From Candidatus Tisiphia endosymbiont of Dioctria linearis (GTDB lineage: Bacteria > Pseudomonadota > Alphaproteobacteria > Rickettsiales > Rickettsiaceae): a stretch of DNA of 64,000 bases. The DNA is taken from the NCBI RefSeq assembly GCF_964026545.1, contig NZ_OZ032156.1:682001-746000 (forward strand). The letters run 5' to 3'. Made by a program: the position numbers and the translations under genes. Under the pieces are notes generated by a model that ran no database searches, had not been told where the DNA came from, and saw only the letters and a program-made list of their open reading frames with translations. Below are positions 27,142 to 36,646 of the stretch, piece by piece (position 1 is the first letter of the stretch; each line of letters starts with the position of its first letter).

Positions 27142-27465
27142 TTACATTTTTATTGAAGAATCAATCCATTCTTCAATAGCATTTTTAGGAAATAATCCAG
27201 TCTTAGTAGCTAGTTGTTTGCCATCCTTGAATAGAATCATCGTAGGTATAGCACGGATACCTAAACTTGAAGGTATATTATGATTTTGCTCTATATCCAT
27301 TTTAACAATTTTTACCTTTCCTACCAATTCCTTACTCAATTCTTCAAGAATAGGGGTCAATATTTTGCATGGTCCACACCATTCAGCCCAAAAATCAACT
27401 AATACAGGATCAGTAGATTGTAAAACTTCTTTATCAAAAGAATCATCTGTTATATTACTTGTCAT
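27142..27465 (-). CDS. trxA: Thioredoxin
   Basis: Thioredoxin reduces disulfides in the cytosol. At 107 residues the length is standard. The active site WCGPCK lies at residues 29-34, followed by the cis-proline segment AIPTMILFKDGK. It is the first gene of a three-gene run with wzt and wzm. Confidence 0.97.
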   Translation of the reverse strand: MTSNITDDSFDKEVLQSTDPVLVDFWAEWCGPCKILTPILEELSKELVGKVKIVKMDIEQNHNIPSSLGIRAIPTMILFKDGKQLATKTGLFPKNAIEEWIDSSIKM

Positions 27466-27799
27466 AGTCCATTAATTATTTAGTTATTAAACACACTATT
27501 ATCATAAATTTTATGATACAATAGTTCCTACATATTAGCAATAACTTGTTGCATAAGCCAAGATTATAGTTATACTTTTTTAAGTATAGCTATCCGATTA
27601 GCATTACTCCATCTATTATCAGGGGGCATAATTTTATGAAGCAAACCATTTCTGATTATTTTCCTGGGTTACTTCATCGTTACTAATTACTAGCTTCTCA
27701 CTAATAGACATCTATGAATTTAGTGTAATGTTATTTGGTTAGCCATATGTACATATTTAATACTTTCAAGAAAATTAAAATTATCATGAGGAGGATCAA
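27466..27799. other. Gene-free stretch with repeat fragments
   Basis: No gene is seen. It holds a 'tatccgattagcatta' repeat tail (27590-27605) and a degraded family B copy at 27655-27715. The ribosome binding site GAGGAGG of the next gene lies at 27788-27794. Confidence 0.6.
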
Positions 27800-28567
27800 A
27801 TGAGTAAGCAAAATAATGGTATTAGTAATACTAATCATTGTAAATTTTCTGCACCTAGAGAAGGAATAGAACCAAGTTGTGTTGTGCTAACCTATTCAGT
27901 TAGCACAACATTAGACCAAGCATTAACTGCTTTGCAAGAAAGAGGATCAAGTGTACATTACATAATAGATAAATATGGTAAACAATATCAATATCATAAT
28001 GGCTTAGAGTCAAAAACATTTTTTGCCGGCGATAGTAGTTGGAAAGGGAAAAAAAATGTTAATGATTTTGGCATATCTATCATGTTTATTAATGATTCAA
28101 AAAATGAATTTACACCTTATCAAATAGAAAAATCAAAAGTATGTCTTACAGATATTAAAGAAAGATATCCTGATTTAAATATTAAGGATGATCTTGTTGG
28201 TCTTGGTGAAGTAGCTGAAAGACATGTGGCACCTGGAAAACTCTTTCCTTGGAAAATTCTTGCAGAAGCTGGTTTTGGTAAATTTATAGACACTACAAAA
28301 GAACAACAAGAAAAAATACTAATATGTAAGGATGCTCAAGGAGAAACAGTTTCTAATGTTCAATCTCAGTTAAAAAATCATGGTTACAATATTTCAGTTG
28401 ATGAAAAATGTGGTGACAAAACTGTAAAATGGTTTGAGAAATTTAATGCACGATATGTTCCAGAACAAAAATTATCAAATAGTTGGTCTGAAGCAGATCA
28501 ATATGTTTTAGATAATATTCATCCTAATCATGTCGTTGATTTAGTAGGTGATTCTCCAAGCATATAA
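27800..28567 (+). CDS. Amidase_2 (AmpD/AmiD-fold) protein lacking catalytic residues
   Basis: The 255-residue protein follows the AmiD fold: SCVVLTYSVST, SSVHYIIDKYGKQYQYH, AGDSSWKGKKNVNDFGISI and VAPGKLFPW align easily with N-acetylmuramoyl-L-alanine amidases, and a C-terminal ~80 residues resemble a peptidoglycan-binding domain. Every zinc ligand is changed: the first His is Thr31, the second His is Leu135 and the Asp of DPG is Ala144. The WHAG pair is FFAG (74-77), and the catalytic Glu position appears as Met95. It can therefore hardly be a zinc amidase. The reading frame is intact and a strong GAGGAGG lies before the start. It sits alone on the plus strand among minus-strand origin-proximal genes, which suggests insertion. 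Confidence 0.8.
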   Translation: MSKQNNGISNTNHCKFSAPREGIEPSCVVLTYSVSTTLDQALTALQERGSSVHYIIDKYGKQYQYHNGLESKTFFAGDSSWKGKKNVNDFGISIMFINDSKNEFTPYQIEKSKVCLTDIKERYPDLNIKDDLVGLGEVAERHVAPGKLFPWKILAEAGFGKFIDTTKEQQEKILICKDAQGETVSNVQSQLKNHGYNISVDEKCGDKTVKWFEKFNARYVPEQKLSNSWSEADQYVLDNIHPNHVVDLVGDSPSI

Positions 28568-28574
28568 CAATATG

Positions 28575-28640
28575 TAATTCGAGCGTCATTGTGAGGAGAA
28601 TGGATTGCCACGACCACTATGTGGTCTCGCAATGACGTCT
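28575..28640. repeat. Palindromic repeat family B copy between convergent genes
   Basis: 'gcgtcattgtgaggag', 'ggattgccacgaccactatgtggt' and 'tcgcaatgacgtc' lie between two converging genes, where the hairpin may act as a two-way terminator. Confidence 0.65.
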
Positions 28641-28658
28641 TGTACTTTTAAACACTCG

Positions 28659-29492
28659 CTATTTATCATAATTTGTTAAAACATACTTATTACGATCATA
28701 ATAAAGTTTCATAATCACAGAAGCAGTTTCTTCTATAGATCTTCTTGAAACATCAATTATTGACCATCCTTGTTGTTCACAAATTTGTTTTACTTGCATA
28801 CATTCTTCCTGGACTACTTTAAAATTAGTATAGCTAGTATTATCACTTATCTGTAAAGAATGCATTCTAGTTTCTCTTATTTCAATCAATCTAGCTGGAT
28901 CAATAACTAAACCAATTATAAGTTGTTTTGTTACATTTCCCAAAATATCTAAAAATGGATAACCATGTATATAAGGTATATTTGCCGTTTTAAATCCATT
29001 ATATGCTAAATATACAGAAGTCGGTGTTTTTGACGTCCTAGAAGGACCAACCAGAATAATATCAGCTTCGTCTAATTCACTAGTCATCTGACCATCATCA
29101 TGTCTAAATGTATAATCAATAGCATGAATTTTATCAAAATAACTTTCATCAAATTCATAATCATAAACTAAACTTCCTTCTGTTTCTACACCTAAAAAAT
29201 CTGAATTTTCTTTTACAATTCTACCTACGACAGAAATACAAGGAATTTTCAAATCATAACAAAATTTAGTTAAATTTCTTCTTAGTTCATAATCTAAAAT
29301 AGTGTATAATACCAAGCCTGGCTTCATTTTAATTTTTCTCAAAACCTCATTCAATAATTCTGCATTTCTTAACATTGGCCAATGATATAATTTTGACTCA
29401 ATTTTACTAAATTGTGACAAAGAAGTATGAGATGCATGCTTAACTGCTTGTACTGAAGAGTCTGAAACCAAGTGAATAACTAGCTTATTCAT
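28659..29492 (-). CDS. Pyruvate,phosphate dikinase regulatory protein (kinase-pyrophosphorylase, DUF299)
   Basis: The 277-residue product matches the PPSR/DUF299 family, bifunctional enzymes that inactivate and reactivate PEP synthase or pyruvate,phosphate dikinase by phosphorylation of a threonine. The phosphate-binding segment [15 protein letters not shown] and the opening [13 protein letters not shown] are conserved. In R. prowazekii this gene is RP001, the neighbour of the replication origin, with hemE on the other side. That is exactly the arrangement here. Confidence 0.93.
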   Translation of the reverse strand: MNKLVIHLVSDSSVQAVKHASHTSLSQFSKIESKLYHWPMLRNAELLNEVLRKIKMKPGLVLYTILDYELRRNLTKFCYDLKIPCISVVGRIVKENSDFLGVETEGSLVYDYEFDESYFDKIHAIDYTFRHDDGQMTSELDEADIILVGPSRTSKTPTSVYLAYNGFKTANIPYIHGYPFLDILGNVTKQLIIGLVIDPARLIEIRETRMHSLQISDNTSYTNFKVVQEECMQVKQICEQQGWSIIDVSRRSIEETASVIMKLYYDRNKYVLTNYDK

Positions 29493-29506
29493 AACTTATT
29501 AGTATT

Positions 29507-29515
29507 TGTGGATAA
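29507..29515 (-). promoter_or_regulatory. DnaA box (perfect TTATCCACA)
   Basis: TGTGGATAA on the plus strand is the exact DnaA box on the minus strand. Confidence 0.85.
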
Positions 29516-29577
29516 TTTTTTATTCATACTTTAATATCTATATTAAAAATAACCAGTAACTAGGTATATATATCATG

Positions 29578-29590
29578 TATCAAGAGGTTA
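29578..29590 (+). promoter_or_regulatory. IHF binding site (consensus match)
   Basis: TATCAAGAGGTTA matches WATCAANNNNTTR at every position and lies between the DnaA boxes. Confidence 0.7.
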
Positions 29591-29618
29591 ATAACCTATA
29601 AAATACAAAGAATAACTT

Positions 29619-29627
29619 TGTGGATAA
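29619..29627 (-). promoter_or_regulatory. DnaA box (perfect TTATCCACA)
   Basis: A second exact TGTGGATAA on the plus strand, 112 bases from the first. Confidence 0.85.
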
Positions 29628-29698
29628 TTTTGTGTGTAAAATGCTAGATATCCAATATCCATCACGTTTCCTAACTTTAAACACATAAATTACTATAA

Positions 29699-29707
29699 TT
29701 ATCCACT
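29699..29707 (+). promoter_or_regulatory. DnaA box variant
   Basis: TTATCCACT differs from the consensus at the last base only and lies in the opposite orientation to the other boxes. Confidence 0.65.
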
Positions 29708-29784
29708 AAAAAAATAATTATATAAATATATGTGATTAATAATTACAATCAATATATTATACTAAGTAATTTAACAATAAAAAA

Positions 29785-29793
29785 TGTGTATAA
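29785..29793 (-). promoter_or_regulatory. DnaA box variant
   Basis: TGTGTATAA, the complement of TTATACACA, is a one-base variant accepted by many DnaA proteins. Confidence 0.6.
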
Positions 29794-29886
29794 CTACGTG
29801 TATATATAATATATATACATATAAACAATCTCTACAACAACTAAAAAAATACTATATAACTATATAGATTAATATGGACTATATTT

Positions 29887-30906
29887 ATGAACCAGATATT
29901 ACAAACTTTTAAGAAAAATAATAATTATACACCAATTTGGCTAATGCGTCAGGCTGGTAGATATTTACCTGAATACCAAAAAATAAGAAAAACTGTTAGT
30001 GGTTTCCTAAATTTATGTTATGATGTTAATAAGGCTGTAGAAGTTACCTTACAACCAATAAGAAGATATAATTTTGATGCAGCTATAGTTTTTTCTGATA
30101 TTCTTGTTTTACCTGATGCACTAGGATGGGATGTTAAATTTGAAGAAAATATAGGACCAATATTACGTAAATTTCAATCAAAAGAAGATTTTAAATATCT
30201 TAAAGAAAATTCTAGTGAAAAATTAAATGTAGTTTATGAGATAATAAATAAAATTAAAGCAAATTTGCCAACTAATACTGTACTAATAGGCTTTGCCGGT
30301 AGTCCATGGACGGTAATGACTTATATGCTTGAAGGAAAAGGTAAGCAAAGTTTTGAGACAAGTAAAAGATTTATTTATGAAAATAATAATTTAGCACGAG
30401 AACTTCTAGACTTTATAACTGAGAAGACTATTATCCACTTAATAGGACAAGTAATAGCTGGAGCGGACTTAGTACAATTATTCGATTCATGGGCAGGGAT
30501 ATTAGAAGAAACAGAATATGACCAGTTTGTTATACAACCAACAAAAAAAATAGTAATAGCTTTAAAAAAACAATTTCCTTACTTACCGATTATAGGTTTT
30601 CCAAGAGGTTCTGGACTTTTATATGAAAAATATATTAATAATACTGGCGTAGATGTTATTGGGGTTGATCAATTTGTACCGGTTAGTTCTATGAAATTAT
30701 GGAGCGAAAAAATTATTGTACAAGGTAATCTGGATCCTTTTATATTACTTACTAATCAAGAGATTATTGAGGAAAAAGTTAGTAAAATAATTTTAAATTT
30801 TAAAAGAAAGAACTTTATATTTAATCTTGGACATGGTATATTACCAAATACACCAGTTGAAAATGTTGAATTTTTAGTTAATTATGTCAGAAAATTTAGA
30901 TATTAA
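29887..30906 (+). CDS. hemE: Uroporphyrinogen decarboxylase
   Basis: HemE converts uroporphyrinogen III to coproporphyrinogen III in heme synthesis. The 339 residues include the two family signatures [15 protein letters not shown] (near residue 17) and [18 protein letters not shown] (near 138). It starts the rightward gene run from the origin and overlaps hemH by 23 bases, so the two are co-transcribed, with hemJ further downstream. Confidence 0.97.
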   Translation: MNQILQTFKKNNNYTPIWLMRQAGRYLPEYQKIRKTVSGFLNLCYDVNKAVEVTLQPIRRYNFDAAIVFSDILVLPDALGWDVKFEENIGPILRKFQSKEDFKYLKENSSEKLNVVYEIINKIKANLPTNTVLIGFAGSPWTVMTYMLEGKGKQSFETSKRFIYENNNLARELLDFITEKTIIHLIGQVIAGADLVQLFDSWAGILEETEYDQFVIQPTKKIVIALKKQFPYLPIIGFPRGSGLLYEKYINNTGVDVIGVDQFVPVSSMKLWSEKIIVQGNLDPFILLTNQEIIEEKVSKIILNFKRKNFIFNLGHGILPNTPVENVEFLVNYVRKFRY

Positions 30907-32011
30907 AATCTCTCAAAAAAAAATAGCTATTGTACTTTTTAATCTTGGTGGACCAGATAGTTTAAGCTCAGTTAGGCAGTTCTTATTTAATTTATTTTAT
31001 GACAGAGCGATTATTAATCTACCAAATCCTCTAAGATTTATTATTGCTAAAATAATATCAATTACCAGAAATAAAAAATCTCAAAAAATATACTCTCTAA
31101 TAGGTAATAAGTCACCTATTTTACAGGAAACAGAATCTCAGAAAGGTGCCATTATAGAAAAGTTAAAAAATACTATAAATGATGATTTTAGAGTTTTTAT
31201 AGCAATGCGTCATTTTTTCCCTAATTCTGAAGAAGCCGTAAGAAGAATAAATGAATATAATCCTTCAGAAATAATATTATTACCATTATACCCACATTTT
31301 TCTAGTACTACTACTGGGTCTTCGATTAAAGATTTTGTATCTTCTTTCCAAAAAAATATATATTCAAATTTAGATATACCAATTAAAACTATTTGTTGTT
31401 ATCCCATTGATGATCAATTTATTAAATCTCACTTACTGTTAATAAAAAAATCGTTAAAAAAGTTGAAAAACAAATGTATTTTTCGTATATTATTTTCAGC
31501 TCATGGACTGCCTACAAAAATAATAAAAGCAGGTGATCCTTATCAATGGCAAATTGAAAAAACTGTAGAAAATATAGTGTCTAATCTTAACATAGATAAT
31601 TTAGATTATAAAATAACTTATCAAAGCCGTGTTGGTCCGGTGGAATGGTTAAAACCTAACACAGAGGATGAAATTGAAATAGCTGGTAAAGAAAATAAAC
31701 CTCTTATAATAGTTCCAATAGCATTTGTATCAGAGCATGTTGAAACATTAGTAGAATTAGATATTGAATATAGAAAAATATCTGACAAATATGGGATAGA
31801 ATATATTAGAACTCCCACTATGGGGGTAAATGAATTATTTATTAATAGTTTAACTAAGATGATATCAAATTTAATTGATTGTGGAGAAGAAACGAAAAAC
31901 TTAATATGTAGTTCAATTAACAAGAAAATATGTCCTGGTAATTTTACTATGTGTCCTTGTATAGTCAATTCAGGAGAATTTAGTGACGTTATAAATCCGA
32001 TTAGTATTTAG
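30884..32011 (+). CDS. hemH: Ferrochelatase with a repeat-derived C-terminus
   Basis: Ferrochelatase inserts iron into protoporphyrin IX. The 375 residues carry [13 protein letters not shown] at the start, [21 protein letters not shown] with the catalytic His, and [13 protein letters not shown] with the catalytic Glu. Near the end [10 protein letters not shown] resembles the cysteine-rich tail that binds a [2Fe-2S] cluster in some alphaproteobacterial enzymes. The last ~17 residues start where a family A repeat fragment begins (31960), so the original C-terminus has probably been replaced. The core is intact, so activity is likely. Confidence 0.95.
   Translation: MSENLDIKISQKKIAIVLFNLGGPDSLSSVRQFLFNLFYDRAIINLPNPLRFIIAKIISITRNKKSQKIYSLIGNKSPILQETESQKGAIIEKLKNTINDDFRVFIAMRHFFPNSEEAVRRINEYNPSEIILLPLYPHFSSTTTGSSIKDFVSSFQKNIYSNLDIPIKTICCYPIDDQFIKSHLLLIKKSLKKLKNKCIFRILFSAHGLPTKIIKAGDPYQWQIEKTVENIVSNLNIDNLDYKITYQSRVGPVEWLKPNTEDEIEIAGKENKPLIIVPIAFVSEHVETLVELDIEYRKISDKYGIEYIRTPTMGVNELFINSLTKMISNLIDCGEETKNLICSSINKKICPGNFTMCPCIVNSGEFSDVINPISI
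31960..31981. repeat. Family A palindrome end fragment within hemH
   Basis: The first 22 bases of the family A element (TATAGTCAATTCAGGAGAAT and two more bases) are present and translated as IVNSGEF; the rest of the element is absent. Confidence 0.75.
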
Positions 32012-32115
32012 CTTCAGCGTCATTGCGAGAAGCCACTTTAGTGGCGACAAAGCAATCCAAAAAAACGATTAAAATGGATTGCTTCGGAGGTTTATGCCTC
32101 TTCGCTAATAGACAG
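32010..32115. repeat. Palindromic repeat family B copy
   Basis: 'gcgtcattgcgagaagccactttagtgg', 'aagcaatccaaa', 'ggattgcttcgg' and 'ttcgctaatagac' fold back on each other. It starts directly after hemH. Confidence 0.72.
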
Positions 32116-32194
32116 CACGATGGGTGCTTATTTGGCACTAAATTAGGTTAATTGACTATGAATTTAAAAATTTAAGTAACAGGAGATAATATTA

Positions 32195-32632
32195 ATGGCT
32201 AGTTATTATTTATGGTTTAAAGCATTCCATCTTATATCGGCAATTTCTTGGATGGTGGGTTTATTATACTTGCCAAGATTATATGTATATCATTCTAGAG
32301 TTGCGGTAGGGAGTGAATCTGATAAAACATTTCAGTTAATGGAAAGTAAGTTGCTCAGAATAATTATGAATCCTGCTATGATAAGTACCTATACTTTAGG
32401 TATAATCAATAGTTATATATATGGGTTAGTAGCTTTAGGAACATGGTTTTATATAAAAATGACAGCAGTTTTATGCATAACTATTTTTCACGGTTTATTA
32501 TCTAGATGGCGAAAGAATTTTGTTGATGGAAAAAATAATCATTCTGAGAAATTTTATCGTATGGTCAATGAAGTTCCGGCATTATTGATGATCATAGCGG
32601 TTATTATGGTTATTGTTAAACCATTTGATTAA
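32195..32632 (+). CDS. hemJ: HemJ-type protoporphyrinogen IX oxidase
   Basis: The 145-residue protein has four transmembrane helices and the family marks FKAFHLISAISWMVGLLYLPR, with the heme-ligating His near residue 10, and a second conserved Lys/Trp-rich segment (WFYIKM). HemJ oxidises protoporphyrinogen to protoporphyrin in bacteria without HemG or HemY. It lies after hemE and hemH, giving three late heme steps in a row. AGGAG lies 9-13 bases before the ATG. Confidence 0.93.
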   Translation: MASYYLWFKAFHLISAISWMVGLLYLPRLYVYHSRVAVGSESDKTFQLMESKLLRIIMNPAMISTYTLGIINSYIYGLVALGTWFYIKMTAVLCITIFHGLLSRWRKNFVDGKNNHSEKFYRMVNEVPALLMIIAVIMVIVKPFD

Positions 32633-33074
32633 TTTTATGCAATTACCTATTAGTGCATTGAAAAAATAATGTATAATAAAGTGATTTAAAGAATTGGCTC
32701 CGTAAAAAGGCGAGCTTTCACGGAAAAAAAGCTATAAGTACAAGACTTCATTGCGAGAAGGTGCATAAGCATTAGTTTAAGAAGATAAAGTAGAAAAGTC
32801 GTCATTGCGATCCACCGTAGGTGGCGTGGCAATCCATTTCTAATCACTTTTCTGGATTGCTTCGTCGACATAAGGTCTCCTCGCAATGACGGTTTTTCAA
32901 TTATTGTTTTCTTAAACTGACGCTTATGCGAGAAGGCGTGATCCGACAAAGCAATCCATACCTGGTCATTTTTGGATTGCCGCGTCGCCGCAAAGCGGCT
33001 ACTCGCAATGACATTTATTCAAATCATTTTAGTATATAATTAAGTATGATAAAATAGTATAAAAATGAATTTTA
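32633..33074. repeat. Gene-free cluster of palindromic repeats
   Basis: No gene is seen. Three or more family B units follow one another at 32735-33012 in alternating orientation ('gtcattgcgatccaccgtaggtgg', 'ggattgcttcgtcgac', 'gcaatccatacc', 'ggattgccgcgtcgccgc'). A related segment 'gagctttcacggaaaaaaagc' (32711-32731) resembles 'gagcgtttacggaaaaaag' at 1588-1606. This is the densest repeat cluster in the window. Confidence 0.75.
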
Positions 33075-35027
33075 ATGCAAATTGCTAAAATATTATTGCC
33101 ATTGGCTAATCTTTTTCCATTGGATTATTCAATTCCAAATGAATTAGAATTAGCTATAGGGGATTTAGTAATAGTCCCTTTTAGAAATAAGGAACTAACT
33201 GGTATAGTCTGGCAGTTAGATATTGAAGTTTCAGAGAAATATAACAAAATCAAATCTGTTAAACAGAAAGTACCACTTGAATTTAAACTTAATCAAGAGA
33301 TATTATCGCTAATTAAGTGGGCTGCTAATTATTACATGGTAGAGCTTGGTTCAATTGCAAAGTTGGTTTTACCAATTGATATTGCTGAGCAACCTATAAA
33401 AATAAAACATCAAGAATTAAATAAAGATTTTACTTTACCACCCCTCTCAATAGATCAACAAAAGGCACTTTCTCTATTAAGTCAATCAGATAAACCATCA
33501 ATTATTAAGGGAGTAACCGGATCAGGTAAAACAGAAATTTATTTCCATTTATTAGCTGAATATTTGAGGAAAGGTAAGCAAATATTGATAATGTTACCAG
33601 AAATTGCTTTAAGTCAACAAATTATAAATCGTTTTATAGAAAGATTTGGATTTAATCCGATAATATGGAATTCGGCAGTTACTAAAGCTCAGAAAAAGAT
33701 GATTTTAAGAGGTTTGCTGAACAATGAAATTAAAGTCATAATTGGTGCTAGAAGTAGTTTATTTCTACCGTATCCTAGTCTTGGATTAATTATTATTGAT
33801 GAAGAGCATGATAGTTCTTATAAGCAAGATGATGGTATATTATATAATGCTCGTGACGTAGCAATATTGCGAGGAAGCCTATCTGCAACAAAAGTAGTAT
33901 TATGCTCAGCTACTCCATCTATTGAAACAATTTATAATGTAAATACAGATAAATATCAATTAATTGAATTGTCAAGTCGTTACCAAGATGCAACTTTACC
34001 AGAAATTCAAATAATAGATATGAAGAAGGAAAATTTACCAAAAAATTCTTATTTATCTACAAAGTTAATAGAGTCAATTCGTGAAAAGCTGGCAAGCAAA
34101 GAGCAAGTATTATTATTTCTAAATCGTAGAGGTTATGCTCCGTTAATGTTGTGTAAACTTTGTGGTTATCGTTTTACTTGTAATTCTTGTTCTGCTTGGT
34201 TAGTGGTACATAAATCTAGTAAAAAACTTGAATGTCACCATTGTGGTTATCAGAGTAGGATTCATATTGTTTGTCCAGATTGTTTAGAAAAAGATTCTTT
34301 AACTATATGTGGTCCTGGAATTGAGAGAATTGAAGAAGAAACTAGGAGTATTTTTCCTGATAGTAAAATTTCTGTAATTAGTAAAGATCATTCTCAAAAA
34401 TCTAAAGATATACAAGAATTACTATATAAAATGGAACATTTGGAAATTGATATTTTAATTGGTACTCAGATGATTACTAAAGGTTATCATTTTCCCAATC
34501 TTACCTTAGTGGGTGTTATTGATGCTGATCTTGGAACAGTTAATAGTGGAGATTTACGATCAAGTGAACGTAACTATCAGTTACTTCATCAAGTTGGAGG
34601 TAGGGCAGGAAGAGAAGATAAAAAAGGTGTAGTATTAATGCAAAGTTATTATCCAGATAATGCTATATTTAGCTATATAAAAAATGGAGGAGATCAATTT
34701 TTGCAATATGAGCTTAAAACAAGACAAGCAGAAAATATGCCACCTTTTACCAAAATGGCATCGATAATTTTATCTGGAAAAAGTGAACATAAAGTGTTTG
34801 AAATATCCAGAAATTTAGTTGCCATTGCTCCAAAAAGTTCAGCACGAATACTTGGACCATCTAGTGCCTTAATGTCTAAATTAGCAGGAAAATTTCGCTA
34901 TCGTATCTTAATCATAGTAGATAGGAAATTTAATCTACAGAAATTCTTGCAAATATGGTTAAGTTTAATCAAAATCCCCTCTTTTTGTCACTTGAAAATA
35001 GACATTGATCCTAAGAGTTTTCATTAA
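33075..35027 (+). CDS. priA: Primosomal replication helicase PriA
   Basis: PriA reloads the replisome at stalled forks. The 650 residues contain the DNA-binding N-terminal part, Walker [16 protein letters not shown], the DEEHD box ([16 protein letters not shown]), a zinc region with four CxxC-type pairs ([22 protein letters not shown]) and the helicase motif [13 protein letters not shown]. Length is slightly below the E. coli protein but complete. It follows a repeat cluster and ends before a gene-free stretch. Confidence 0.97.
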   Translation: MQIAKILLPLANLFPLDYSIPNELELAIGDLVIVPFRNKELTGIVWQLDIEVSEKYNKIKSVKQKVPLEFKLNQEILSLIKWAANYYMVELGSIAKLVLPIDIAEQPIKIKHQELNKDFTLPPLSIDQQKALSLLSQSDKPSIIKGVTGSGKTEIYFHLLAEYLRKGKQILIMLPEIALSQQIINRFIERFGFNPIIWNSAVTKAQKKMILRGLLNNEIKVIIGARSSLFLPYPSLGLIIIDEEHDSSYKQDDGILYNARDVAILRGSLSATKVVLCSATPSIETIYNVNTDKYQLIELSSRYQDATLPEIQIIDMKKENLPKNSYLSTKLIESIREKLASKEQVLLFLNRRGYAPLMLCKLCGYRFTCNSCSAWLVVHKSSKKLECHHCGYQSRIHIVCPDCLEKDSLTICGPGIERIEEETRSIFPDSKISVISKDHSQKSKDIQELLYKMEHLEIDILIGTQMITKGYHFPNLTLVGVIDADLGTVNSGDLRSSERNYQLLHQVGGRAGREDKKGVVLMQSYYPDNAIFSYIKNGGDQFLQYELKTRQAENMPPFTKMASIILSGKSEHKVFEISRNLVAIAPKSSARILGPSSALMSKLAGKFRYRILIIVDRKFNLQKFLQIWLSLIKIPSFCHLKIDIDPKSFH

Positions 35028-35392
35028 TTATATATTCATATCAATACTATGTTTTAAAGAACCTCCCCTTTACATACGATACTTGAAAAAACCCCTATAT
35101 CCTTGACCATTCTTCATCTGTTAAATCTGTTGGATAATTTCTTATGCTCATTGTTTTATATTTCTTGCTAATAACACTTTATTTACTTCAGCATACTTTA
35201 ATTTTAGTTAGAGGACAAGATATCAAGTGAAGATTTATTAAGATTTAGTGATATTATTCACTAATTTTTATTATTCTACTTTTAATATTATTTTTTTCTT
35301 GCTATCATTAATAACTAGTATATTGGTGGTAAAAAAAATGATAGGGTACCCTCAAGAACAAAGAAGTTTAAAAAAAACAACAAAAAGAAACT
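35028..35392. other. Gene-free stretch with a transposase remnant
   Basis: The stretch holds the short minus-strand transposase fragment at 35095-35151, AT-rich sequence and, at 35338-35392, the likely lost N-terminus of the MFS gene. No other gene is seen. Confidence 0.6.
35095..35151 (-). pseudogene. IS5/IS4-type transposase N-terminal remnant
   Basis: The 18 codons read MSIRNYPTDLTDEEWSRI before a stop. YPTDLTDEEW is the typical N-terminus of IS5-group transposases. Nothing else of the element is recognisable. Confidence 0.6.
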
Positions 35393-36637
35393 ATGTGGTT
35401 ATTGTCAATAGGAACCTTCCTTGAATATTTTGATTTGATGATATATGTTCACATGGCGATATTTCTTAATGAATTATTTTTTCCAAAAACCGACCCACAC
35501 ACTACTTCTTTGTATTATGCAGCTACTTTTTGCTCAACTTACTTACTTAGACCGTTAGGTGCTTTAATATTTGGATGGATATGTGATAATATAGGGCGTA
35601 AGCAAACAGTTATCATCACAACTATTACAATGGCTGTATCATGTGTTGTTATGGCTAATCTGCCTACTTATGCACAAATAGGGAGCTTAGCGGCTTGGAT
35701 AGCGATCATCTGCCGAGCTGTTCAAGGTATATCTTCTATGGGTGAAATAGTAGGGGCAGAACTTTATTTAACTGAAATGCTTCATCCACCTATACAATAT
35801 GCAAGTGTTGGATTGATAGGGGTTTGTGCTATCCTAGGAACGTTAGCTGCTTTAGGAGTTGCCTCACTTGTTGCTTCTCATATCTTTAACTGGCGTATGG
35901 CATTTTGGACGGGTGCAATAGTTGCCTTAATTGGTTCAGTAGCTCGTACAAAATTAAGAGAGACACCAGAATTTGCTGATGCAAAGCGTCGAATAAAAAA
36001 AGTTTTAAGAAAAACTAATACCGATATAAATATTTTACAAGACTATCCTCTTTTGCAAGAAAAAGTTAATAAAAAAACAGCAATAGCTTTCTTTTTATTA
36101 CAATGTGCCTTACCGGTATGTGTTTATTTTATTTATATATATTGTGGTAATATTTTAAAAACTAGCTTTGGTTATACATTGTCCGAAGTTATTTATCATA
36201 ATTTTATTGTTTGTCTAATGGAGGTGTTAGTCACATTAATATTATGTTATTTAAGTTTAGAAGTGTATCCATTAGTAATCATGAAAATTATACTGCTAAT
36301 ATTTTCTATTTTTATGACATTTTGTCCTTATTTATTGAATAATATTAATTTTCCTTATCAGTTATTTTTCATTCAATTCTTTATAGTTTTATTTGGGAAA
36401 TGCCTAAGTCCTGCTATTCCCATTTGTTTAAAAAGCTTTCCTATATTAAAACGTTTTACCTGTGCTAGCATTACATTTGCTGGATCTCGTGCTTTAATGT
36501 ATGTTATTAGCTCTTTTTGTTTTGTCTACCTTATTGAGTATTTTGGCAATTGGGGAATATGGTTTATTATGATTCCGACAATTATCGGTTTTGTCTATGG
36601 GTTATCTCATTTTGAAAATCTGGCAAAACCAGCTTAA
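35393..36637 (+). CDS. MFS transporter (metabolite:H+ symporter/ProP type), N-terminal frameshift
   Basis: The 414 residues form about twelve transmembrane helices with the MHS-type loop GWICDNIGRKQTV between helices 2 and 3 and RAVQGISSMGEIVGAELYLTE in helix 4. Rickettsiae carry several ProP-like carriers of this kind. The annotated start MWLLSIGTFLEYFD is inside the first helix. ATG 35338 in another frame gives MIGYPQEQRSLKK, the usual N-terminus of these proteins, and an A8 run (35370-35377) separates the two frames. The gene is therefore frameshifted by one base near its start, or the shift is corrected by slippage. The substrate cannot be told. Confidence 0.85.
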   Translation: MWLLSIGTFLEYFDLMIYVHMAIFLNELFFPKTDPHTTSLYYAATFCSTYLLRPLGALIFGWICDNIGRKQTVIITTITMAVSCVVMANLPTYAQIGSLAAWIAIICRAVQGISSMGEIVGAELYLTEMLHPPIQYASVGLIGVCAILGTLAALGVASLVASHIFNWRMAFWTGAIVALIGSVARTKLRETPEFADAKRRIKKVLRKTNTDINILQDYPLLQEKVNKKTAIAFFLLQCALPVCVYFIYIYCGNILKTSFGYTLSEVIYHNFIVCLMEVLVTLILCYLSLEVYPLVIMKIILLIFSIFMTFCPYLLNNINFPYQLFFIQFFIVLFGKCLSPAIPICLKSFPILKRFTCASITFAGSRALMYVISSFCFVYLIEYFGNWGIWFIMIPTIIGFVYGLSHFENLAKPA

Positions 36638-36646
36638 ATCATCCAC

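Larger units (their letters stand above)
29493..29886. other. oriC: Probable chromosomal replication origin (oriC)
   Basis: The region lies between the RP001-type PPSR gene and hemE, which transcribe away from each other. This flank is the known setting of the Caulobacter crescentus and R. prowazekii origins. It is extremely AT-rich. It has two perfect DnaA boxes (29507-29515 and 29619-29627), variant boxes at 29699-29707 and 29785-29793, and an exact IHF consensus (29578-29590). Long TA-rich runs at 29715-29850 could unwind. No gene lies in it. No exact CtrA site (TTAA-N7-TTAA) was found; the closest is TTAA-N8-TTAA at 29531-29546. Confidence 0.85.

Noticed and set aside
29531..29546. CtrA site (TTAA-N7-TTAA) in the origin
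   Set aside because: The spacing is eight bases, not seven, so it does not meet the consensus.
32735..33012. Repeat cluster considered as a CRISPR array
   Set aside because: The units are palindromic, vary in length and alternate in direction, and have no constant-size spacers or cas genes nearby.
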